The notes beneath the pieces are model-generated. The model searched no databases. It was given only the letters and a program-made list of their open reading frames with translations, and was not told the DNA's origin. From the NCBI GenBank assembly GCA_964384205.1, contig CAYLKS010000026.1, positions 1 to 39,142 on the forward strand: a stretch of 39,142 bases of DNA. Direction: 5' to 3'. A program made the position numbers and the translations under genes. Shown here in pieces: positions 26,880 through 35,808 of the stretch. The DNA comes from CAYLKS01 sp964384205 [NCBI: uncultured bacterium] (GTDB lineage Bacteria > JAGOEH01). Each line of letters begins with the position of its first letter. The first letter of the stretch is position 1.

Positions 26880-28157
26880 TTACTCCAAGTTTTTTCGTTT
26901 ACTAATGTCTTTTCTATAATGCATATTTTCAAAATGTATTTTTTTAATTTCATTATAAACAGCATTATATGCTTCTTCTAATGAATTTTTTACTGCAGTA
27001 ATACCCAGTACTCGCCCGCCATTTGTTAAAAGATTATTTTGAAGATCTTTTTTTGTTCCAGCATGGAAAACTATTATATCGGGATCTGTTATTTTATCTA
27101 AGCCAGTTATTTTTTTATTTTTTTCATAGACTCCAGGATAGCCACCTGATGCTAATATTACTATAATTGCAGATTTGTCAGTATGATTCTCAATTGTAAT
27201 GTTACTTAAATTATCATTACATACAGCTTCCACAATATCTATTAAATCTGTTTTCAGAAGTGGTAATACTACCTGTGTTTCTGGATCTCCCATTCGACAA
27301 TTGAATTCTATTACTTTAGGTCCATCATTTGTCATCATAAGTCCGGCATATAATACTCCCTTATATTCTATTTTTTCTTTTTTAAATCCTTCTATAGTCG
27401 GAGAAATTATTTTTTCTTTTATTGTTTGGATATCCTTTTCTTTTATAAAAGGAACAGGAGCAAAAGCTCCCATACCACCTGTATTTGGTCCTTTATCTCC
27501 ATCAAATACTTGTTTATGGTCTTGTGAAGGTAATAATAATTGGAAAGAATTTCCATCAGTTATTGCAAGAATCGATAGCTCTTCTCCCTGGAGGAGCTCT
27601 TCTACTACTATTTTTTTTCCTGAACCAGAAAATATATCTTTTATCATAAATTTTTCGATTATAGTTTTGGCTTCTTCGAAGGATTTTACAATAACAGCGC
27701 CTTTTCCAGCAGCAAGCCCATCTGCTTTTATTACAACTGGATATTGGGTATTTTTTAGAAAATCTATTGCAGAATCAGGATTTGAGAATGTATTAAAGTC
27801 TGCTGTAGGAATATTATATTTTTTCATAAAATTTTTTGCAAAAATTTTACTTGATTCGATTTGTGCTCCTTCTTTTGTTGGCCCAAATATTCTTAAATTT
27901 TTTGATTTAAAAAAATTAACAATTCCCAAAGCAAGAGGCTGTTCAGGACCTACTATTGTATAATCAATATTATTGTGCTGTACAAAATCTGCAAGAAAAG
28001 GGAAATCTGTTTTTGATAGAGATATAGGCTCTGCAATTTCATTAATTCCAGGATTTCCATTGTCTGTGACAAATATTTTTTCTATTTTAGGAGATTGTTT
28101 TAGCTTCCATATAATTGCATGTTCTCTTCCTCCATTACCAATTACTAATACTTTCAT
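26880..28157 (-). CDS. purD: Phosphoribosylamine-glycine ligase (PurD)
   Basis: PurD joins glycine to phosphoribosylamine with ATP, the second step of purine synthesis. It starts MKVLVIGNGGREHAI, the family signature, and has the ATP-grasp blocks KADGLAAGKG and GPNTGGMGAF and the metal-binding EFNCRMGDPETQ. At 425 aa it is full length and single-function. AAAGGAG lies before the ATG. It starts four bases after the end of the TtuA-type gene. Confidence 0.95.
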   Translation of the reverse strand: MKVLVIGNGGREHAIIWKLKQSPKIEKIFVTDNGNPGINEIAEPISLSKTDFPFLADFVQHNNIDYTIVGPEQPLALGIVNFFKSKNLRIFGPTKEGAQIESSKIFAKNFMKKYNIPTADFNTFSNPDSAIDFLKNTQYPVVIKADGLAAGKGAVIVKSFEEAKTIIEKFMIKDIFSGSGKKIVVEELLQGEELSILAITDGNSFQLLLPSQDHKQVFDGDKGPNTGGMGAFAPVPFIKEKDIQTIKEKIISPTIEGFKKEKIEYKGVLYAGLMMTNDGPKVIEFNCRMGDPETQVVLPLLKTDLIDIVEAVCNDNLSNITIENHTDKSAIIVILASGGYPGVYEKNKKITGLDKITDPDIIVFHAGTKKDLQNNLLTNGGRVLGITAVKNSLEEAYNAVYNEIKKIHFENMHYRKDISKRKNLE

Positions 28158-28161
28158 AAGA

Positions 28162-29088
28162 TTAAGCTCCTTTTATTTTTTCTTTTAATGTACATATCAT
28201 ACATATATTTGATACCGTTGGTTCACCGCAAATTTGACAGTTTTGTAGATCAGGTAATTTTGTGTGGTTTGTAAAATATTGTGAAAAATAGTCAAAATGT
28301 TCAAGATATCCATTGTAAAAGTTTAATTTAGTACTTGGAAAATTTTTTTCAATATTATTCATAATATTCCCGAAAAAATCTAATTTAGATTTGGTAGAAT
28401 ATGGGCATTCTGTTGATATAAATGGTAATTCATAGGCTTGTGTATAATATAAGACTTCAATATTTCTTACATGAAATAATGGTTTTACTTTTCTTAAGAA
28501 ATTATTCCTTTCTTTTAAAACAGGGTATTTGCGTCCTAAATATTTTATATTCCATGTCAATATATTATGAAGTAATGTAGATACTTCATCATCTAAATTA
28601 TGACCGGTAGCAATAATATTGCATCCTATATCCTTACTTAATTTATTAAAGTAGTATCTTTTTACAGCTCCACAGAATGAGCATGGTGGACGTTTTGTAT
28701 ATTCCAAAGCTTTCGGCAATGATGCTCCGATTAATTTTTTTAATGAGTATATTTTTATAGGTATTTGAGTTTTTTCATGGAATTCTAAAATTTTTTCTTT
28801 TGTTTTTGTACTAAAATTTTCTATACCCAAATCAATATGGAAACCTATTACATTATACCCAAGTTTATGTAAAACATATAATAAACTAATAGAATCTTTG
28901 CCACCAGATAATGCTACTGCAATTTTATCCTCTTTATTAAACATATTATATTTTTTTATATGATATAAAACTCTTTTCTCAAACCACGATTTATAATGTT
29001 CTTTGCACAATTTTAAATTATGAAATGGCAGATTATAAATACCATTTTCAATATTGATTCCTTTACTTTTACATATATTACACTTCAA
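28162..29088 (-). CDS. TtuA/NcsA-type tRNA 2-thiouridine synthetase
   Basis: This adenylating tRNA thiolase of 308 aa has two zinc fingers and an iron-sulfur site. Zinc finger 1 is Cys3, Cys6, Cys28 and His31; the PP-loop is SGGKDS (61-66); cluster ligands are probably Cys136 and Cys139 (PPCSFCG) and Cys228 (TECPY); zinc finger 2 is Cys284, Cys287, Cys296 and Cys299. This matches TtuA, which makes 2-thioribothymidine at U54, more than TtcA, which lacks the terminal fingers. TtuB/TtuC sulfur-carrier partners are not in the window. The start is TTG 29088, six bases after AGGAG (29099-29095). Confidence 0.85.
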   Translation of the reverse strand: MKCNICKSKGINIENGIYNLPFHNLKLCKEHYKSWFEKRVLYHIKKYNMFNKEDKIAVALSGGKDSISLLYVLHKLGYNVIGFHIDLGIENFSTKTKEKILEFHEKTQIPIKIYSLKKLIGASLPKALEYTKRPPCSFCGAVKRYYFNKLSKDIGCNIIATGHNLDDEVSTLLHNILTWNIKYLGRKYPVLKERNNFLRKVKPLFHVRNIEVLYYTQAYELPFISTECPYSTKSKLDFFGNIMNNIEKNFPSTKLNFYNGYLEHFDYFSQYFTNHTKLPDLQNCQICGEPTVSNICMICTLKEKIKGA

Positions 29089-29147
29089 AATATTCTCCTG
29101 TTATAAGGAATATAATAATCGTTTTTTAAATGGTCAATAATTAAAAA

Positions 29148-29831
29148 TTAGTTTCGGGTTTTCTCTACGAAATTTTCAATATCTTTAGATTTTCCTAATA
29201 CGAGTAGTCTATCCATTTTTTCGAATTTATAATCGGGGGCGGGTGCAATAATTGTTTCAAGGATTTTCCCGTTTTCATTAACTTTTTTTATTCCTATGAT
29301 ATATACATTAAAATTTGACCTAATTCTTGTTTCAATAAGTGTTTTATAAATGAACTTTTGAGGGACAGGGAGCTCAATTAATGAAGTATCATTTGAGAGA
29401 TAGAAGTGCTCTACTAAATCAGGAGTTGTCAATTGCTTTACAAGTCTTTCTGCTCTATCTTTTTCAGGAAAAACAATCATATCAGCACCAATTAAATCAA
29501 TAGCCATTGCTTTTTCATCAGTATCTACTTGTACAATTATCTTTTCCACATTTGTGTGTTTTTTTATATAAGTTGTCAGCAAAACTTCCACATCAAATGA
29601 ATGACGCATACATATAATAGCAATATCCACATTTAGGATGCCTAACTTTTCTAATAGTTCAAAATCTGTGAGATCTGCACATATAGCTTTAGAAACATTG
29701 GGCGCAATTTTTGATATTAATTTATCATTTTTGTCCACAGCAATTACAGTATTGCCAGCATTGAATAGAGAAACTGCTGTTCTGAAACCAAATCTGCTTA
29801 ATCCTAATATAGCATAAGATTGAATTTTCAT
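29148..29831 (-). CDS. KtrA/TrkA-type potassium channel regulatory subunit
   Basis: This 227-aa cytoplasmic protein has an RCK_N (Rossmann) domain followed by an RCK_C domain and gates the KtrB channel in response to bound nucleotide. AILGLSRFGFRTA is the dinucleotide motif, with Ser in place of the second Gly, and AVDKND carries the acidic residue that ends strand 2. It is coded 14 bases after the KtrB-type gene; AAGGAGT precedes the ATG. Confidence 0.9.
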   Translation of the reverse strand: MKIQSYAILGLSRFGFRTAVSLFNAGNTVIAVDKNDKLISKIAPNVSKAICADLTDFELLEKLGILNVDIAIICMRHSFDVEVLLTTYIKKHTNVEKIIVQVDTDEKAMAIDLIGADMIVFPEKDRAERLVKQLTTPDLVEHFYLSNDTSLIELPVPQKFIYKTLIETRIRSNFNVYIIGIKKVNENGKILETIIAPAPDYKFEKMDRLLVLGKSKDIENFVEKTRN

Positions 29832-29845
29832 TTTAGGTACTCCTT

Positions 29846-31195
29846 TTAACCAACTAATATATCAGCCTCTGGATATTGGTAATTAAGAGGAGGCTTTTCT
29901 CCAATTAATGAAGTAATAAGAACTAATGGACCTATTTTGCCTGCAAACATATTAATCATGAGTATATATAAACTTTTTGAAGATAGAGTGCTCGTTATTC
30001 CTGTCGATAAGCCCACAGTACTCATAGCACTGATTGTTTCAAATAAATAAGATATAAAATTATTATTAGCACTACTGTATGAACGGAACCCAGCTTCAAA
30101 TGTTTCAATTGTTATCACAGAAAAAAATAATATTGATAGGTACATAATTAAAACACCAATGCTTTTTGCAGCATATTTTGACGGAATAGATCTATCAAGT
30201 AATTCTATTTTTTTTCTATTTTTCAGATATCCTCTGATTATCCCAAATATTATCGCTAAAGATGTTGTTTTAATTCCACCACCAGTAGAACCAGGTGATG
30301 CTCCCACTATCATTAAAAACATTAAAAATATTAATGACATATTTGTTAGATCTTTTATAAGTATTGTATTAAATCCTGCGGTACGAGATGTTACTGATAA
30401 AAATAATGAACTTAATACTTTTTGGAAAAAAGTTATATTATGATTTTTTTGAGGCTCCATTGTCAAAAAAAAGATAAAACCACTTAAAATTAAAAGACTT
30501 GAAGTATAAATCACAATTTTTGAATTAATCGCTAATTTCCACGGTTTTTTTAGAATAAAATTTTTTAGAAGATAGTATAAATCAATCAAAACAACAAAGC
30601 CAAGCCCACCACATATTATTAATATTATAAGAGTTATATTAATTAAAAAATTTCCTGTATATTGGTTAAAACTCGTAGAAAATAATGAAAAACCAGCATT
30701 ACAAAAAGCAGAAATTGAGTGGAATACACTATACCAGATCGCTTTTTTTAGAGGGAAATCTCTTATAAAACCAATAAAGAGTGCGATAGCTCCAATAATT
30801 TCTATAAAAAATGTCATTAAAACAGTTTTTATTAATATATTAACTGGATTTATATTTTCAGAATCTCCTATAATTTCCCTTATAATGACTATTCCCTGTA
30901 CATCTATTTTTTTTCGTATAGTGAGGAAAATCCAGTTTGAAAATGTTAATATTCCTAAGCCTCCAAATTGTATTAATAAGAGTACTATTAATTGCCCTGT
31001 AAAATTTAAATTTTTTGATAAGTCTATAACAGATAGCCCTGTTACACTTACAGCACTAACAGAAGTAAATAGAGCAGAAGTAATAGTGGAATATTTCAAA
31101 TTTCCTCTAAAACCATTTAGTATAAGCAACAAACATCCTGTGCCAATTAAAATAATAAATGTAGAAATAGTCTTTACTATAAGTTTATTCCTCAT
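29846..31195 (-). CDS. KtrB/TrkH-type potassium transporter
   Basis: This 449-aa inner membrane channel has four repeated M1-P-M2 units. The filter loops are seen in SAVSVTGLSV, AFCNAGFS, SRTAGFNT and STVGLSTG, and the intramembrane gate region GASPGSTGGGIKT is present. The short length and absence of extra N-terminal helices fit KtrB rather than TrkH. The ATG at 31195 has no ribosome site upstream. A promoter with TTGATT (31232-31227) and TAAAAT (31209-31204), 17 bases apart, would start transcription about two bases before the ATG, so the mRNA may be almost leaderless. Confidence 0.92.
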   Translation of the reverse strand: MRNKLIVKTISTFIILIGTGCLLLILNGFRGNLKYSTITSALFTSVSAVSVTGLSVIDLSKNLNFTGQLIVLLLIQFGGLGILTFSNWIFLTIRKKIDVQGIVIIREIIGDSENINPVNILIKTVLMTFFIEIIGAIALFIGFIRDFPLKKAIWYSVFHSISAFCNAGFSLFSTSFNQYTGNFLINITLIILIICGGLGFVVLIDLYYLLKNFILKKPWKLAINSKIVIYTSSLLILSGFIFFLTMEPQKNHNITFFQKVLSSLFLSVTSRTAGFNTILIKDLTNMSLIFLMFLMIVGASPGSTGGGIKTTSLAIIFGIIRGYLKNRKKIELLDRSIPSKYAAKSIGVLIMYLSILFFSVITIETFEAGFRSYSSANNNFISYLFETISAMSTVGLSTGITSTLSSKSLYILMINMFAGKIGPLVLITSLIGEKPPLNYQYPEADILVG

Positions 31196-31203
31196 AGGCT
31201 ATA

Positions 31204-31232
31204 ATTTTAGTAATTAATTATCTAAAAATCAA
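31204..31232 (-). promoter_or_regulatory. Probable promoter of ktrB-ktrA
   Basis: On the minus strand TTGATT (31232-31227) and TAAAAT (31209-31204) are separated by 17 bases. The predicted start near 31197 lies two bases before the ATG at 31195. It separates the potassium genes from rimO-sua5-acyltransferase, which end 78 bases upstream. Confidence 0.5.
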
Positions 31233-31273
31233 GAAATATTTTAGATGATGGGGTTAATACATATTTTGATTTA

Positions 31274-32560
31274 TTATTGTAAAGAGTTGGTCATTGTTGC
31301 ATAAGTATCGTAGTCATCATTAGTTGTAATTGTGACTTTTATAATGTCTCCAATTTTAAGTTTTTTATCTGATTTTATGTAAGTAATGCCATCAATTTCA
31401 GGGGCATCTATATAAGTTCTTCCTATAAAATTGTATTTTTTAGATGATGGATTTTTTTCTTCAATAATAGCGTCAAGAGTTTTATTTGTAAATTTTTTAT
31501 GGATATTTTTTGAAATTTCCTGCTGAGTTCCCATTAGAATTGCTATTCTTTCCTCAGCTTTTTGTTTTTTAACGTGAGTAGCTCTTAGATTTGTTGCTAA
31601 TGTTCCTTTTTGAGGCTGGTATATAAAGCTCCCTAATTTCTCAAAAGGGTATTTCTGGATAAACTCTAAAAGCTCCTCAAATCTTTTATCGGTTTCTCCT
31701 GGAAATCCAAGAATTACTGTAGTCCTTAAGATAGCATCTGGAATATGTTGTCTTATATACGAGTAAAGATTAATTAAATTTTCCTTAGTATAATTTCTAT
31801 TCATATATTTTAGTATTGTATTATTGCAATGTTGTATTGGCATATCAAAATAATTCAGGATATTAGGGCTATCTTTTATTAAATCTATTAATTCATAATC
31901 AATAAATTCAGGATTTGTATATAAAATTCTAATCCATTTTTTATGTTCTAATTTATTTATTTTTTTTATTAATGTTTTAAGATTTGTTCCAATATCTCTG
32001 CCATAAGCGGTAGTATCCTGAGCAATTAATATTATTTCTTTTATGTCTGGATTTTTTATTTTTTCTTTTAATTCATTTATAATACTTTCAATAGTTCTAC
32101 TTTTTTGTTTTCCTCTGATCGAAGGTATAATACAATAGCTACAATTATTACTGCATCCCTCTGATATTTTTAAATAGTAATAGTGTTTGGGGACTATGTA
32201 ATGATCTTCTAAAATATTGCTGTAATTCATTGAATTAATTAGATTTTTTATCAAATGCTGTTCTTGGATATAATAGAAATAATCTACTTCAGGAAGTAAG
32301 GATTTTAATTTTTCTCTTCCAAATCTATTTACAAGACAACCGGTGACAATAAGTTTTTTATTTTCCTGAGCATATTCCAATATAGTATTTATAGATTCTG
32401 ATATAGCATCGTCAATAAAGGCGCATGTGTTTATAATTACAAAATCAGCTTTTTTAAGATTATCAGTAGGGGGGATTCCTATATTTTTTATTATATTTTC
32501 ACTATCTACAATATTTTTAGGACATCCTAATGTATCAATAAAATAATTGTAATCTGTCAA
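31274..32560 (-). CDS. rimO: Ribosomal protein S12 methylthiotransferase (RimO)
   Basis: RimO adds a methylthio group to an aspartate of ribosomal protein uS12. The MTTase domain has three cluster cysteines (Cys13, Cys46, Cys75); the radical SAM domain has Cys136, Cys140 and Cys143 (GCSNNCSYCIIP); a TRAM domain occupies about 365-425. TLGCPKNIVDSE at the N-terminus distinguishes RimO from MiaB. The start is a TTG at 32560 with AAGGAG six bases upstream, inside the last codons of sua5 (26-base overlap). Length 428 aa is normal. Confidence 0.94.
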   Translation of the reverse strand: MTDYNYFIDTLGCPKNIVDSENIIKNIGIPPTDNLKKADFVIINTCAFIDDAISESINTILEYAQENKKLIVTGCLVNRFGREKLKSLLPEVDYFYYIQEQHLIKNLINSMNYSNILEDHYIVPKHYYYLKISEGCSNNCSYCIIPSIRGKQKSRTIESIINELKEKIKNPDIKEIILIAQDTTAYGRDIGTNLKTLIKKINKLEHKKWIRILYTNPEFIDYELIDLIKDSPNILNYFDMPIQHCNNTILKYMNRNYTKENLINLYSYIRQHIPDAILRTTVILGFPGETDKRFEELLEFIQKYPFEKLGSFIYQPQKGTLATNLRATHVKKQKAEERIAILMGTQQEISKNIHKKFTNKTLDAIIEEKNPSSKKYNFIGRTYIDAPEIDGITYIKSDKKLKIGDIIKVTITTNDDYDTYATMTNSLQ

Positions 32561-33158
32561 TACCCTCTCCTTCTCTTACAATTACTGGTTCTTCTTGAGT
32601 TAGATCAACAACTGTGCCCTGAATATTATGCAGTTCTCCATCATCTATTATTATATCCAGATATTGACGAAATTTTTTTTCTATTTCGTAGGGATCTGAA
32701 ATATTACTTCCCTTTTCATCAGTTACACTTGTAGTAATCAGTGGACAATTTAATTCTTTAACAATTTCAATTGCTATATAGTTATTTGGTATTCTTATTC
32801 CTATTGTTTTTTTATTTTTTCGGAATAATGCAGAAGGCAAACTTTTTTTTGCAGGGAGAATAAATGTATAAGGCCCCGGTAAATTATTTTTTAAAATTAG
32901 AAAATTTCTATTATTAACAATTGCATATTTACTAATTTCCTGTAAAGAACTAACTATTATGCTATACTCTTTTGGTTTGTTTTCTTTAGTATGCTTTATT
33001 TTATTTAATAGTGACACAGCTTTGGGAGACTCAGCAGAGCAGCCTATTGCATATAATGTATCTGTGGGGTATGATATTATCCCATCGTTTTGTAAAATTT
33101 GTACTATTCTTTGAATTTGTTTTAAAGAAGGATATAATGAAGATAATTTAAGAATCAT
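32535..33158 (-). CDS. Threonylcarbamoyl-AMP synthase (Sua5/TsaC family)
   Basis: This protein makes threonylcarbamoyl-AMP for the t6A modification of tRNA at A37. At 207 aa it is the short TsaC/YrdC/YciO-type protein without the Sua5 C-terminal domain. The signature YPTDTLYAIGCSA is near residue 30, followed by IKHTKENKPKEYSIIV, where the usual KxR becomes a Lys-rich loop, and GPYTFILPAK, IGIRIPN and SVTDEKGSNIS further on. Some YciO-like proteins share this form, so synthase activity is likely but not certain. The ATG overlaps the acyltransferase stop (TAATG). Confidence 0.85.
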   Translation of the reverse strand: MILKLSSLYPSLKQIQRIVQILQNDGIISYPTDTLYAIGCSAESPKAVSLLNKIKHTKENKPKEYSIIVSSLQEISKYAIVNNRNFLILKNNLPGPYTFILPAKKSLPSALFRKNKKTIGIRIPNNYIAIEIVKELNCPLITTSVTDEKGSNISDPYEIEKKFRQYLDIIIDDGELHNIQGTVVDLTQEEPVIVREGEGIDRLQLFY

Positions 33159-33910
33159 TAGAAATTTTCTCCTTGATTTTCTAATAATTGTTCAATGGGT
33201 ACTTTTTTAAAGAATTTTGCAGGTGTACCTGCCCATATTTCTCTTTGCGGTATGTCATGAGTTACGATACTACCAGCAGCAACTACTCCATCTTCAAATA
33301 TTGTAATTCCTGGCAAAATAGTGGAATTTGCACCTACTCTTCCACCTTTTTTTATTGTGACTCCTTTAAAATATTTCTTTCGTTTTTCTGTTCTTCCCAT
33401 AAAATTATCATTTGTTGTTGTAACCATTGGCGCTATAAAAACATAATCTTCTATAGTAGATAAAGCTGTTATATAACAACCAAGCTCTAACTTAACTTTT
33501 TTACCGATGGAGACATTATTTTCTATTGATACACCTTTGCCAACAATGGTAAGTTCTCCTATTGCTACATTTTCTCTAATAGATGCAGCATCAGCTATTA
33601 AACAACTATCATCAATTTTAGTACCAGCATATATTATAACTGAAGTGCCAATAATTACTTCATTTCCAATTATCGGAGGGGGGTATATCCCACCTTTTGA
33701 AATAGCAGATCTTTTTGATTTCATAGGTTGCTTGCCAATAACAGTATTGTCATCAATTCTAACATTATTTCCTATCTTAGTTCCTTTATAAATTATAACA
33801 TTATGTCCTATTTTACAATTTTTACCAATTTTTACATCTTCTTCAACGATAGTATTGAGTCCAATTTGAGTTCCTTCTCCAATAATAGCGGTTTCAGATA
33901 TATAATTCAT
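33158..33910 (-). CDS. Left-handed beta-helix (hexapeptide repeat) acyltransferase
   Basis: This 250-aa protein is almost wholly hexapeptide repeats ([LIV]-G-x4) forming a trimeric left-handed beta-helix. An insert near 65-80 (MKSKRSAISKGG) is followed by further coils and the C-terminal block PQREIWAGTPAKFFKKV. It resembles WlbB/WbpD-type sugar N-acetyltransferases that use acetyl-CoA on UDP-amino-sugars for O-antigen. The acceptor is not certain, and no other sugar genes are beside it. It is first in the sua5-rimO cluster and has its own promoter (33940-33967). Confidence 0.78.
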   Translation of the reverse strand: MNYISETAIIGEGTQIGLNTIVEEDVKIGKNCKIGHNVIIYKGTKIGNNVRIDDNTVIGKQPMKSKRSAISKGGIYPPPIIGNEVIIGTSVIIYAGTKIDDSCLIADAASIRENVAIGELTIVGKGVSIENNVSIGKKVKLELGCYITALSTIEDYVFIAPMVTTTNDNFMGRTEKRKKYFKGVTIKKGGRVGANSTILPGITIFEDGVVAAGSIVTHDIPQREIWAGTPAKFFKKVPIEQLLENQGENF

Positions 33911-33939
33911 ATTCTATCTCCTTTTTAATAATTATGTTT

Positions 33940-33967
33940 AATATATAAAAAAAAAGTGCCCTGTCAA
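33940..33967 (-). promoter_or_regulatory. Promoter of acyltransferase-sua5-rimO
   Basis: On the minus strand a perfect TTGACA (33967-33962) and TATATT (33945-33940) lie 16 bases apart; nine T residues fill part of the spacer. An AAGGAG site and the ATG at 33910 follow. A TATAAT (34033-34038) without a good -35 lies on the other strand for the divergent gene at 34077. Confidence 0.7.
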
Positions 33968-34076
33968 TTATTTAAAAAATTTTTTATGGAAAAAAATGAG
34001 ACATGATACCTCTTGTATTAGAAAAATATATTTATAATTTGAAAAAACTAAACAAATAAAAACAAGGAGGAAATAA

Positions 34077-34501
34077 ATGCGAAAATTATTGTTAGTATTT
34101 CTGTTTTTGTATATTTCTTTATATTCCCATAAACTTTTTTTGCCAAGGAACAGCTTTTTAAAGAAAATTGGCTTGAAGTTAAGAAAAAAGTAAGAATATA
34201 TAAATCCTATAATTTGAGAAGAAGAAGAGGATATTTACAACCTGGAAATTACAAATATGTTGCAATAGGTGCAAATTATTATCAGCTTGATGATTCCACT
34301 TATATTAAAAAGTCAAAAAATATAAAAGAATATAAAGTTTTATATAAACCCGAAGGTTATGTTTCGGTTCTTGATACGGTTGACCAACACAGAGAGCATA
34401 ATGTTAGAAGAAAAAACAAAAATTTCACCTTTGACAATAGTTTTTATGATTATAACTATTGTTGTTATGGTTATTGCATTTATTGTTCTTTGATTTTTTA
34501 G
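34077..34501 (+). pseudogene. Frameshifted small secreted protein (SH3-like) with possible C-terminal membrane anchor
   Basis: An excellent start (AAGGAGG 34064-34070, ATG 34077) opens a signal peptide, MRKLLLVFLFLYISLYS, but that frame stops at 34193. At the T7 run 34135-34141 the -1 frame continues the same protein (FAKEQLFKENWLEVKKK) through about 70 residues that resemble a small SH3-like beta domain (YLQPGNYKYVAIGANYYQL, DDSTYIKKSKNIKEYKVLY, PEGYVSV). Near 34375-34400 that frame turns Tyr/Cys-rich, while the original frame regains good coding: from ATG 34401, MLEEKTKISP and a hydrophobic helix to a TGA at 34491-34493. So two opposite frame changes would restore one exported, C-terminally anchored protein. 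Decay, sequencing error in a homopolymer, or programmed slippage are all possible. The function is unknown. Confidence 0.55.
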
Positions 34502-34511
34502 ATGTGCAAAT

Positions 34512-34549
34512 AAAAAAGGCAAAAACCTTTTTGGGTTTTTGCCTTTTTT
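34512..34549. terminator. Bidirectional intrinsic terminator
   Basis: A 16-bp perfect stem (34512-34527 with 34534-34549) around a 6-base loop has a T run on the right and an A run on the left. It lies between the frameshifted plus-strand gene and the end of the export operon (stop at 34570), so it can end both transcripts. Confidence 0.9.
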
Positions 34550-34569
34550 TTATTTAGAGGTGATGCTTT

Positions 34570-35808
34570 TTAGAAACTATATTTTATTTTACTATAAACC
34601 ATATCATTGTTGTTAAATTGTCCGAAGCGCCCTTTTGTTCCTGTGAAAATATTTGCACCTATCAAAATCTCAAAACCATCTGCAAAATCGTAAGTAACTT
34701 TGGGTCTGATAAGAGCATCATTGTTATTAAATCCGTAATAAATAAAGAGCTCAGTAAATAATGTTTCATTTAAAAAATCTTTTGTTGCAAGAAAAGTGCC
34801 CATATTTTCAAATTCATCGTTTTTTATAATATCTTCGTAATCAAGTATGTATTGTTGTATGAATTGAGCACTTAATTTAATATTATAGAAGGTTGTATAG
34901 TCAATGCCCAAAAGGTAATGTAGGTAGTCTTTTTTGATAATGTTGTCAGTGGAGGGGGAAAGTTCTGATAAATTAAAGTATTTCCCCGTATAAAGGGCAC
35001 CTTCACCGCGTAGTACCATAGGCCCCAATGTAGTGCTAAAGCTTCCGCCGTAGACATGTAATCTGTTATATTTGGGCTTTAGCAATACACCTGATAGTTT
35101 ATGCGTTTGACTATTTAATATGGGATGTATATGTATAGTGGGGTCATCATCATAAGCATAAGCGAACATTAATTCAAAGTCTATTGCAGAGGTAAGAGCG
35201 GAGAATTTCGTAAAAAATTCGCTATTTTTAAATGATTCGTTTACTTTCATATCTGAAAAATCATAAATAATATTTCCGGCTAAATCCATTTTGGGAAACC
35301 AAATGGAATTGGAATCCGGCATTACAGTGCCTTGAAAAGCGGGAATCCACACTAATTCCAAAGTATTATTTCCTATATAGTAATCTGCTTTTACTGATGT
35401 TATCCCCATTCTTATTTCTTCAAAATCCGGTAATAAAAATTCCGTCAAATCTTTTGGTGAAACAATATCAGTTATGAAAACTCCGTCAGCTTTACCCCAT
35501 ATTATTTGTTGTTTTCCTATTCTTAGGTCTATAGAATTGAAATATAAATCCATATAGAGTTCTCGCAATCTTAATTTTAGATTATTATGTGGATATTGAT
35601 AAATATAGGGATTTGCTTTTAGTGCAACTTTATCTTTTATTTGTTCAAAATTTAGGTTTAATGTATTTTGTATGATTGAGTAATCATTATTATCATTCAA
35701 AAGCAGTCCCATATAGGAACGAACGTATCCTGTTGTACTTATATTATCGGCTTTTATGAGCGAGAGTAAAATAATTAGGATGCCCGATAAAAATATAAGC
35801 CTTTTCAT
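34570..35808 (-). CDS. DUF1302-like outer-membrane beta-barrel protein
   Basis: This 412-aa protein has a signal peptide (about 1-20) followed by alternating strand sequences and a C-terminal aromatic residue (KIKYSF), as in outer-membrane barrels. The block RIGKQQIIWGKADG followed by DFEEIRMG (about 97-134) matches the DUF1302 family. In other bacteria DUF1302-type proteins are coded beside DUF1329/LolA-like proteins and RND exporters, forming a route for lipids or hydrophobic compounds through the envelope. Here it is last in the TetR-RND-LolA-like operon and its ATG overlaps the upstream stop (TAATG). The cargo is unknown. Confidence 0.8.
   Translation of the reverse strand: MKRLIFLSGILIILLSLIKADNISTTGYVRSYMGLLLNDNNDYSIIQNTLNLNFEQIKDKVALKANPYIYQYPHNNLKLRLRELYMDLYFNSIDLRIGKQQIIWGKADGVFITDIVSPKDLTEFLLPDFEEIRMGITSVKADYYIGNNTLELVWIPAFQGTVMPDSNSIWFPKMDLAGNIIYDFSDMKVNESFKNSEFFTKFSALTSAIDFELMFAYAYDDDPTIHIHPILNSQTHKLSGVLLKPKYNRLHVYGGSFSTTLGPMVLRGEGALYTGKYFNLSELSPSTDNIIKKDYLHYLLGIDYTTFYNIKLSAQFIQQYILDYEDIIKNDEFENMGTFLATKDFLNETLFTELFIYYGFNNNDALIRPKVTYDFADGFEILIGANIFTGTKGRFGQFNNNDMVYSKIKYSF

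Noticed and set aside
27199-27963. 254-codon open frame on the plus strand
   Set aside because: It lies entirely opposite purD, has no ribosome site and no recognisable motif; purD is unambiguous, so this is a shadow frame.
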